Source: CAVRQM01 sp964250775
GTDB lineage: Bacteria > Pseudomonadota > Alphaproteobacteria > Acetobacterales > Acetobacteraceae
Length of the DNA stretch: 7,495 nucleotides
Assembly (NCBI GenBank): GCA_964250775.1
Contig: CAXUHK010000185.1
Location: 1 to 7,495 of the forward strand
Direction: 5' to 3'
Shown here: one piece after another, positions 1 to 7,495 of the stretch
How the letters are laid out: every line of letters starts with the position of its first letter
How positions within the stretch are numbered: the first letter of the stretch is position 1
The notes under the pieces: generated by a model
Seen by the model: only the letters and a program-made list of their open reading frames with translations
Told to the model about the DNA's origin: nothing
Database searches by the model: none
Program-made: the position numbers and the translations under genes

Positions 1-562
1 CCGCGGGCGTGCGCGGCAAGTGCAGCAGCAGCCAGTCCTGCAGCGGCTCCGCCACCACCAGTTGCCGTTGCGCCAGCAGGCTCGCGAGCAACTGCCGCAC
101 CCGCCCGTCCTCCGCCGGCGCGATGCCGACCGACGGCATCGCCCGCACCCGGCTCGCGAGATCGGGCAACGTCGCCGGCCAATGCGCCGGGGGTGGCCGC
201 GCCGCCAGCAGGATGGTGCCGCCGGCCTCGTTCGCGGCGTTCAGCAGGTGCAGCAGCGGCTCGGGGGGTGCCGCGTCGGCGACGTCGATGCCGATTCGGC
301 CGGACAGATCCGCCGCTGTCGGCCATGCGAGGAACGGTCCCGACAGCAGTGCCGCGCCGTGCTGCTCTTGCCAGCGGTGCAGCAGGTGGGTCTTGCCGGA
401 CCCTGCCTCACCCCACAGCAACAGCCGACGCTCCGGCCATTCGGCGTCGCGGTCGAGCCACTGCCGGGCGGCGGCGTTGGACGGGGCGGCGATGTAGTCG
501 GCTGCGGTGTAGTGCGCCGGCGGCTCGAACGGCAGCGCCAACTGCAAGCTGACCGCTTTCAA
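1..562 (-). CDS. hdaA: HdaA, DnaA/Hda-like replication regulator (3' part cut off)
   Basis: Hda-type proteins act with the DNA polymerase sliding clamp to promote hydrolysis of DnaA-bound ATP and so prevent re-initiation of replication. Read on the minus strand, 187 codons stay open to the window edge. Visible parts are a clamp-binding-like hexapeptide QLALPF (residues 7-12), Walker A GEAGSGKT (51-58), a poorly conserved Walker B region (about 90-97, IGIDVADA), the sensor-like stretch TILLAARPPP (116-125), and LPDLASR (132-138) with the likely arginine finger R138. Escherichia coli Hda is about 233 residues, so roughly 40 C-terminal residues probably lie outside. No ATG precedes the clamp motif. 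The best start is TTG at 562-560, nine bases after the upstream stop and preceded by GCAGG; TTG at 547 is the alternative. The gene lies directly behind the AI-2E gene in the same frame and probably shares its transcript. Hda identity is strong; the start is uncertain. Confidence 0.92.
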   Translation of the reverse strand, partial: MKAVSLQLALPFEPPAHYTAADYIAAPSNAAARQWLDRDAEWPERRLLLWGEAGSGKTHLLHRWQEQHGAALLSGPFLAWPTAADLSGRIGIDVADAAPPEPLLHLLNAANEAGGTILLAARPPPAHWPATLPDLASRVRAMPSVGIAPAEDGRVRQLLASLLAQRQLVVAEPLQDWLLLHLPRTPA

Positions 563-571
563 CCGCCTGCT

Positions 572-1774
572 CTACTCAAGTTCCGGGCCGGCCGGCGGGT
601 CGAGGTAGAGCGGGCTGGCCAGGTAGCGGTGCAGCCAGAACCGCAGCAGCACGCCGAGCACGGCGGCGACCGGCACCGCCAGCAGCACGCCCACGAAGCC
701 GAACGCGGCGCCGCCCGCGAACAACGCGAAGATCACCCAGACCGCGTGCAACTCGACCCGGTCGCCCAGGAAGCGCGGGTAGATCACGTAGCCTTCGAGC
801 AACTGGCCGGTCATGAACACCCCGGCCACCATGGCGACCCCGGTCCAGGTCGGGAACTGCGCGCAGGCGAGGCCGATCGAGCTCACCGCGCCCGTGATCG
901 TGCCGACATAGGGGATGAACGAGAGCAAGCCGGCGGACAGCCCGACGATCAGGCCGAGGTCGAGGCCGACCATCGACAGGGCGACGGCGTAGAACAGCGC
1001 CAGGATCAGGCAGCACAGCATCTGCCCGCGCAGCCAGGCGGCCAGGATGCGGTCGATCTCGCGGGCCTGGGCGCGCAGCACGCCCTCGTAGCGGCGCGGC
1101 AGCCAGCCATCGAGGCGGCGCACGATGCGCGGCCAGTCGCGCAGCAGGTAGAACGCCACCACCGGCGTCACCACCACCAGCGTCACCACGTTGAAGATGG
1201 CGAAGCCGCTGCCGATCACCCGGCTCAGCGCGCCCGCCAGGAACGCCAGCATGGCGCCGGCCTGCCCGCTCACCAGGTCGCGCAGCTTGCCGTCGACGTA
1301 CTCGGCGCCGAGCCGCTCCTGCAGGTGGGTGATGGCGGTGTTGGCGAACACCCGGATGGCGTTGATGTAGTCCGGGATGCGCGACAGCAGGATGCCGACC
1401 TGCGAGACGATCAGCGGGTAGAGCAGCAGCGCGAACAGCAGCGTCGCCGCCACCAGCCCCACGATCAGTGCCAGCGCCGAGGCGGTGCGCGGCACGCCGA
1501 GCCGGGTCAGCTTGGCCGCCGGCGGGTCGAGGAAGTAGGCGATCCCGGCGGCGGCCACGAACGGCAGCAAGACGCCGGCGAACAGTTGCAGCGCCAGCCA
1601 GGCCACCACCAGCAGGCCGGCCAACAGCGCGAACCGCTGCCCCCTGGTGGAGGGGCGCGGCGCGCGCAACGGGGCCGCGCCGTCAGGCAAGGGCCGGCCG
1701 CGTGGCGTCGGTGTGTCTTTGCACCATACTGGGCCGCGCCTGCGGCATCGCTTCCACCGTGCCGATGATGGCAT
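572..1774 (-). CDS. AI-2E family transporter (PerM-like membrane protein)
   Basis: A polytopic inner-membrane protein of the AI-2E transporter (PerM/YdiK/TqsA) superfamily. Members export small solutes or autoinducer-2, or act as Na+/H+ antiporters; the substrate here cannot be told. The 400-residue reading has hydrophobic segments at roughly 48-83, 98-125, 190-211, 252-300, 308-330 and 343-380. A soluble amphipathic section follows the third segment (about 130-185). Family hallmarks are visible: IAYFLDP (78-84), VVAFYLLRDW (205-214), FIPYVGTITG (286-295), and the C-terminal run LEGYVIYPRFLGDRVELH (326-343). The ATG at 1774-1772 has a possible Shine-Dalgarno GTGAGG upstream. However, its first 40 or so residues are Arg/Pro-rich and not typical of the family, which usually starts 10-20 residues before the first membrane segment. 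TTG codons at residues 29 or 36 (about 1690 or 1669) are plausible true starts. It is divergent from purM and followed nine bases later by hdaA. Family call is firm; start and substrate are open. Confidence 0.92.
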   Translation of the reverse strand: MPSSARWKRCRRRGPVWCKDTPTPRGRPLPDGAAPLRAPRPSTRGQRFALLAGLLVVAWLALQLFAGVLLPFVAAAGIAYFLDPPAAKLTRLGVPRTASALALIVGLVAATLLFALLLYPLIVSQVGILLSRIPDYINAIRVFANTAITHLQERLGAEYVDGKLRDLVSGQAGAMLAFLAGALSRVIGSGFAIFNVVTLVVVTPVVAFYLLRDWPRIVRRLDGWLPRRYEGVLRAQAREIDRILAAWLRGQMLCCLILALFYAVALSMVGLDLGLIVGLSAGLLSFIPYVGTITGAVSSIGLACAQFPTWTGVAMVAGVFMTGQLLEGYVIYPRFLGDRVELHAVWVIFALFAGGAAFGFVGVLLAVPVAAVLGVLLRFWLHRYLASPLYLDPPAGPELE

Positions 1775-1786
1775 GAAGATGCCTCA
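1766..1786. repeat. Imperfect inverted repeat between AI-2E gene and purM
   Basis: TGA-t-GGCAT-GAAG-ATGCC-TCA reads as two 8-base arms around a 4-base loop, with one unpaired T at 1769. It covers the annotated AI-2E ATG (1774-1772 on the minus strand) and lies about 54 bases before purM. As DNA it could be an operator for a dimeric regulator. As RNA it could hide or expose the AI-2E start. Chance occurrence is possible in a 65-base gap, so this is only a candidate. Confidence 0.3.
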
Positions 1787-1828
1787 CCCTGCCGGCGCGC
1801 ACCACTGCAAATGCCGGCGGTTCCTGCC

Positions 1829-1834
1829 GGAGAG
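1829..1834 (+). promoter_or_regulatory. Ribosome binding site of purM
   Basis: GGAGAG lies five bases before the ATG at 1840 and supports that start. A small inverted repeat, CCGGC (1814-1818) and GCCGG (1826-1830) with a 7-base loop, overlaps its first two bases and could weakly compete with ribosome binding. Confidence 0.7.
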
Positions 1835-1839
1835 CCGTC

Positions 1840-2891
<1,052 letters not shown>

Positions 2892-2895
<4 letters not shown>

Positions 2896-3467
2896 GGCCG
2901 CGCGTCGGCATCCTCATCAGCGGCCGTGGCTCGAACATGGCGGCGCTGGTGGCGGCTTTCCCGGCCGACATCGCCCTCGTGCTGAGCAACGAGCCAGACT
3001 CGCCAGGCCTCGCGACCGCCGGAGTGCCGACGGTGGTGGTCGACCATCGTTCGTTCGGCCGAGACCGCGTGGCGCACGAGGCGGCGGTGGCGGCGGCGCT
3101 GGACGCCGCCGGGGTCGGATTCGTCTGCCTGGCCGGTTACATGCGCAAGCTGACCCCGTTCCTGGTCGGTCGCTACGCCGGCCGGTTGCTCAACATCCAC
3201 CCGAGCCTGCTGCCGGCGTTCCCCGGCCTGCGCACGCATGAGCGGGCACTGGCAGCCGGCGTCCGGCTGCACGGCTGCACGGTGCATTGGGTGAGCGAGG
3301 CCCTGGACGCCGGGCCGGTGGTGGCGCAGGCGGCGGTGCCGGTGCTGGCCGGGGACACGCCGGAGCGCCTCGGCGCCCGGGTGCTGGCGCAGGAGCACGC
3401 GCTGTATCCGGCGGCGCTGGCCCGGGTGCTGTCGCGACCCTTGCCCCCGATGGGGCGCGTCACGTAA
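2892..3467 (+). CDS. purN: Phosphoribosylglycinamide formyltransferase (GAR transformylase)
   Basis: Transfers a formyl group from 10-formyltetrahydrofolate to glycinamide ribonucleotide, the third step of purine synthesis. The 191-residue protein is close to the usual length for the folate-dependent PurN (about 190-215). It shows the phosphate-binding loop ISGRGSNM (9-16), CLAGYMRKL (79-87), the catalytic stretch NIHPSLLPAFPGL (101-113) with N101 and H103, GCTVHWV (128-134), and the catalytic aspartate in ALDAGPVVAQ (D139). These correspond to N106, H108 and D144 of E. coli PurN, so the active site is complete. The start ATG at 2892 overlaps the purM stop by four bases (ATGA), with GAGG at 2886-2889 just ahead. 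It is probably translated by re-initiation from purM. The last few residues are a Pro/Arg tail after the final helix. Codon use matches purM. Confidence 0.97.
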
Positions 3468-3470
3468 AAT
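3441..3470 (+). promoter_or_regulatory. Candidate sigma70-type promoter for the small COX IV gene
   Basis: TTGCCC (3441-3446) and TAAAAT (3465-3470) are separated by 18 bases. They match four of six bases of TTGACA and five of six of TATAAT. The elements sit in the last codons of purN, and the predicted transcript start near 3477 would leave a leader of about 28 bases before the ATG at 3505. TAAAAT is one of the few AT runs in this GC-rich window, which adds some weight. Confidence 0.4.
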
Positions 3471-3504
3471 CGTTACTGTCGAGCATCACAGGACGAGACG
3501 CGCC

Positions 3505-3672
3505 ATGGCCGACCTGCCTGTTACCCCCGCCCAGTCCGGCACGCCGCTGCCCAACGAGGATGCCTTCGTCGCCGACCGGCAGAAGTTCTGGGGTTCGTTC
3601 ACCAACGCCACAACTTACGCGGTCATCGTCGTTGCCGTCGTGGTGATCGGGATGGCGGTGTTCCTGACATGA
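3505..3672 (+). CDS. aa3-type cytochrome c oxidase subunit IV-like small membrane protein
   Basis: A 55-residue protein with a polar, Pro-rich N-terminus (1-20), an aromatic/charged stretch FVADRQKFWGSF (21-32), and one membrane span at about 37-54 ending with FLT. This matches the layout of the short alphaproteobacterial aa3 oxidase subunit IV (bacterial aa3-type COX IV family): a Trp and Phe just before a single helix that reaches the C-terminus. In Paracoccus and Rhodobacter oxidases this subunit packs at the edge of the complex and is not needed for catalysis. ATG 3505 is preceded by AGGACGAG (3490-3497). It starts 37 bases after purN and ends 13 bases before the Uma2 gene. No other oxidase subunit gene is nearby, which is usual for this family. 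A generic one-span membrane protein is the alternative. Confidence 0.75.
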   Translation: MADLPVTPAQSGTPLPNEDAFVADRQKFWGSFTNATTYAVIVVAVVVIGMAVFLT

Positions 3673-3685
3673 GGCGCGCGCTTGG

Positions 3686-4267
3686 ATGACAGCCGCCCGG
3701 CAAATCGAGCGGCTATGGACGGCTGACGAGTTCGTCGTCGAGAACCAGAGCACTTTCGGCCGTGCTTGGCGCTATGAACTGGTCGAGGGGCGCGTCCTGG
3801 CTCATGACGCGCCGGAACCCGAGCACGGTGCCATCCTCGCTGGGCTGATCGGCGCGTTGGCGAGCCGTCTGAGGGATAGGCCAGACGGCTGCCGGCCGGA
3901 AGCCGGGAGCGCCGCCATACCGAAAACCCTGAAGCGCAACACGGCGCGCATTCCCGACGCCATGGTTCGATGTGGCGAACATCCCCGCGTGTCGTTCGAG
4001 GTGATCTCGCCGTCCGGACTTCGCAACTGGCGCGGCCGGGATCTAAAGTTGCGGCATGTGCAGGCGGTGGAAGGCGTCCAGGAGATCGTCGAGCTTTCCC
4101 AGGAAGAATTCGCCGCCCACGTCCATCGCGTGACACCGGGCGGATGGACCTTCGAGACGTTGGGTGGCTCCGACGCGATCCTGCGGCTGGTCAGCGTCGA
4201 GCTCGAAATCCCACTCTCGGAAATCTACCAGTTCGCCGACATCGCCGAGGCTGCGCCGGAAGCCTAA
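3686..4267 (+). CDS. Uma2 family protein, putative PD-(D/E)XK nuclease
   Basis: A 193-residue protein of the Uma2 family (restriction-endonuclease-like fold), whose cellular role is not established. Visible family features are YELVEGRV (30-37), a helix starting HGAILAGLIGAL (47-58), RIPDAMV (88-94) with candidate metal ligand D91, FEVISPS (104-110) with E105, and LKLRHVQ (120-126) with candidate K121. Then comes GVQEIVEL (130-137), the usual strand with the 'Y/VxEYWLVD' shape. The core motifs therefore look intact. The start ATG at 3686 has only a distant GAGG (3671-3674) in front of it. It follows the COX IV gene by 13 bases and its TAA overlaps the ndk stop from the other strand. Codons rare in this window (AGG twice at about 62-65, ATA, AAA, CTA, CCA) cluster here and suggest horizontal acquisition. 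Family assignment is good; function is not claimed. Confidence 0.85.
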   Translation: MTAARQIERLWTADEFVVENQSTFGRAWRYELVEGRVLAHDAPEPEHGAILAGLIGALASRLRDRPDGCRPEAGSAAIPKTLKRNTARIPDAMVRCGEHPRVSFEVISPSGLRNWRGRDLKLRHVQAVEGVQEIVELSQEEFAAHVHRVTPGGWTFETLGGSDAILRLVSVELEIPLSEIYQFADIAEAAPEA

Positions 4268-4686
4268 CCCACGATTTCCAGCCCCGCGAAGAAGAACGCG
4301 ATCTCGGTCGCGGCGTTCTCCACGCTGTCCGAGCCGTGCACCGAGTTGGCCTCGATGCTCTCCGCGAACGCCGCCCGGATAGTGCCGGCGGCGGCCTTGG
4401 CCGGGTCGGTGGCGCCCATGACCTCGCGGTGTTGCGCCACCGCGTTCTCGCCCTCCAGCACCTGCGCCACCACCGGACCGGAGGTCATGAACGTCACCAA
4501 GTCCCGGAAGAAGCCGCGCTCGCGGTGGACACCGTAGAAGGTCTCGGCCTGCGCCGTGGTCAGGTGCAGCCGCTTCTGCGCCACGATGCGCAGTCCCGCC
4601 TCCTCGAAGCGGGCGTTGATCTGGCCGGTGAGGTTGCGCCGGGTGGCGTCCGGCTTGAGGATCGAGAGCGTGCGTTCCAGCGCCAT
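4264..4686 (-). CDS. ndk: Nucleoside diphosphate kinase
   Basis: Transfers the terminal phosphate of ATP to nucleoside diphosphates through a phospho-histidine, balancing NTP and dNTP pools in the cytosol. The 140-residue protein is of standard bacterial length. It starts with ERTLSILKPDATRRNLTG (4-21), followed by FEEAGLRIVAQKRLHLT (27-43), FYGVHRERGFFRDLVTFMTSGP (50-71, the Kpn-loop side), and the active-site box NSVHGSDS (114-121) with catalytic H117. It closes with the EIAFFF element (128-133). All catalytic positions expected in the family are present. GAAGGGG at 4698-4692 lies five bases before the ATG at 4686 and fixes the start. A promoter candidate is found at 4726-4754. The gene converges on the Uma2 gene with overlapping stops and diverges from the peptidase gene. 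Confidence 0.98.
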   Translation of the reverse strand: MALERTLSILKPDATRRNLTGQINARFEEAGLRIVAQKRLHLTTAQAETFYGVHRERGFFRDLVTFMTSGPVVAQVLEGENAVAQHREVMGATDPAKAAAGTIRAAFAESIEANSVHGSDSVENAATEIAFFFAGLEIVG

Positions 4687-4691
4687 GACGG

Positions 4692-4698
4692 CCCCTTC
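4692..4698 (-). promoter_or_regulatory. Ribosome binding site of ndk
   Basis: GAAGGGG on the minus strand, five bases before the ATG, is the strongest Shine-Dalgarno-like site in the window and agrees with a highly expressed housekeeping gene. Confidence 0.75.
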
Positions 4699-4725
4699 GA
4701 GTGATGGCGGTAAAGGTGTCGCCGG

Positions 4726-4754
4726 CTTATAGGCACGCGCGCGGCCACTGACCA
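4726..4754 (-). promoter_or_regulatory. Candidate sigma70-type promoter of ndk
   Basis: On the minus strand TGGTCA (4754-4749) and TATAAG (4731-4726) are 17 bases apart. They match four of six and five of six of the -35 and -10 consensus. The spacing is ideal, and the site lies in the only divergent gap between ndk and the peptidase gene, with a leader of about 30-35 bases before ATG 4686. The spacer is GC-rich like the rest of the genome. Confidence 0.5.
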
Positions 4755-4800
4755 GCGCGCCGGGCGTTCACCGGCCGCACACAACCATCGGACCCGACCC

Positions 4801-5861
4801 ATGCGCCTGTTCAAGTGCCAGAACTGCGGCAACCTGGTGTATTTCGAGAACACCACCTGCGAACGCTGCTCGCACCGCCTCGGCTACCTGCCGGCGCTGG
4901 CGACGATCTCGGCGCTGGCCCCCGCCGACGATGGCTGGACCGCGCTGGCCGACGAAGGCCGGCCGTACCGACAGTGCCGGAACGCGCGGCACGACGCTTG
5001 CAACTGGCTGATCCCGCTGGACAGCGCCGACACGCTCTGCGCCGCGTGCCGGCACAACCACGTCATCCCGGACATCGCCCAGCCGGCGAACCTGGCCGCC
5101 TGGCGCAAGATGGAGTGGGCCAAGCACCGGCTGTTCTACTCGCTGCTCAAGCTGCGGCTGCCGACGCCCACCCGCGCCGAGGACGGCAAGGGCCTGGCGT
5201 TCGACTTCCTGGCCGACCCGCCGCAGCCGGGGCAGCCACGGGTGATGACCGGCCACCACAACGGCCTCGTCACCCTCGCCCTCCACGAGGCCGACGACGC
5301 CGAGCGCGCCCGGCGGCGCGAGGCGATGGGCGAGCCGTACCGCACCTTGCTCGGGCATTTCCGCCACGAGGTCGGGCACTACTACTGGGACAGGCTGGTG
5401 CGCGACGGCGGCCAGCTCGACGCCTGCCGCGCGGTGTTCGGCGACGACCGCGAGGACTACGACGCGGCACTGCGCCGGCACTACGCCGAGGGCGTGCCGG
5501 CCGATTGGCAGGACCGTTTCATAAGCGCCTACGCCACCACCCACCCGTGGGAGGACTTCGCCGAGACCTGGGCGCACTATTTGCACATCGCCGACACGCT
5601 GGAGACCGCGCAGTCGTTCGGCATCACCGTCGAGCCGCTGGTCACGCACGACACCGACCTGGAGGCGAAGATCGATTTCGACCCGTACCACGCGCCGGGC
5701 GCCCGGGGGCTGGTCGACGACTGGCTGCCGCTGACCTTCGCGGTCAACAGCCTCAACCGCAGCATGGGCCAGCCGGACCTCTACCCGTTCATCCTTTCGG
5801 CGCCGGTCGTGGGTAAGCTAGAGTTCATCCACAAGCTGATCCAAGGCGAGCTGCCCGCCAC

Positions 5862-5865
<4 letters not shown>
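4801..5865 (+). CDS. Zinc-ribbon HExxH metallopeptidase family protein
   Basis: A 354-residue cytosolic protein of the putative zinc-binding metallopeptidase family (zinc-ribbon plus Peptidase_Mx arrangement, named from memory). The N-terminus carries CxxC pairs C6/C9 and C20/C23, a classic zinc ribbon. A second cluster, C59, C67, C80 and C83, may bind another metal. The peptidase part has HFRHEVGHYYW (186-196) with HEVGH at 189-193, and downstream WEDFAETWAHYLHI (250-263), whose E251 or E255 is the likely third ligand. No signal peptide or membrane span is seen. Its substrate and biological role are unknown. The start MRLFKCQNCG is typical of the family, but no Shine-Dalgarno sequence is visible before ATG 4801, unlike purM and ndk. 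The stop overlaps the ABC-F start (ATGA). The family call is firm; proteolytic activity is inferred from the motif only. Confidence 0.9.

Positions 5866-7495
<1,630 letters not shown>

Noticed and set aside
1702..1730. Plus-strand promoter for purM with CATACT (1725-1730) as -10
   Set aside because: The -10 matches only four of six and no -35-like hexamer occurs 16-18 bases upstream. The AT-richer patch is noted but not called as a promoter.
20..1768. 582-codon plus-strand open frame antisense to hdaA and the AI-2E gene
   Set aside because: It has low-complexity Gln/Arg/His/Gly composition with no domain, and arises because the GC-rich third positions of the real minus-strand genes remove stops. 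The minus-strand products are recognisable proteins.
4768..5691. 307-codon minus-strand frame antisense to the metallopeptidase gene
   Set aside because: It is Val/Gly/Gln/Arg-rich without domains, whereas the plus-strand frame has clear zinc-ribbon and HExxH motifs.

Overview
This window is about 70% G+C by eye, with C or G in almost every third codon position. The gene content points to an alphaproteobacterium, probably of the Rhodospirillales type. Evidence for this is an HdaA-type DnaA homologue next to an AI-2E family membrane protein and divergent from purM-purN, and a tiny 'bacterial aa3-type' cytochrome oxidase subunit IV. The taxon is an inference from gene order and families, not from a marker gene. 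Coding density is very high: no stretch over about 170 bases lacks a gene, no rRNA or tRNA gene was found, and no insertion sequence or CRISPR array is visible.

Layout. Minus strand, 1-562: 5' part of hdaA, the DnaA/Hda-like regulator of replication initiation, running off the left edge. Minus strand, 572-1774: an AI-2E family (PerM-like) polytopic membrane protein, immediately upstream of hdaA and likely co-transcribed with it. Plus strand, 1840-3467: purM and purN, overlapping by ATGA, which carry out two steps of de novo purine synthesis. Plus strand, 3505-3672: a 55-residue single-span protein resembling aa3-type cytochrome c oxidase subunit IV. Plus strand, 3686-4267: a Uma2-family putative PD-(D/E)XK nuclease whose codon use differs from its neighbours. 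Minus strand, 4264-4686: ndk, whose stop codon overlaps that of the Uma2 gene. Plus strand, 4801-5865: a zinc-ribbon plus HExxH metallopeptidase. Plus strand, 5862 to the right edge: an ABC-F ATPase of the YheS-like kind, overlapping the peptidase gene by ATGA and cut by the window end.

How the genes work together. The window is mostly housekeeping: nucleotide supply (purM, purN, ndk), replication control (hdaA), ribosome-associated ABC-F ATPase, and respiration (small COX IV). purM/purN form one translationally coupled unit, the peptidase and ABC-F form another, and AI-2E/hdaA form a third. Two divergent intergenic regions (about 1775-1839 and 4687-4800) and the purN/COX IV junction are where promoters are expected. 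I see reasonable sigma70-like candidates for ndk and for the COX IV gene. I did not find a convincing undescribed multi-gene system. The least characterised pieces are the peptidase/ABC-F pair and the Uma2 gene.
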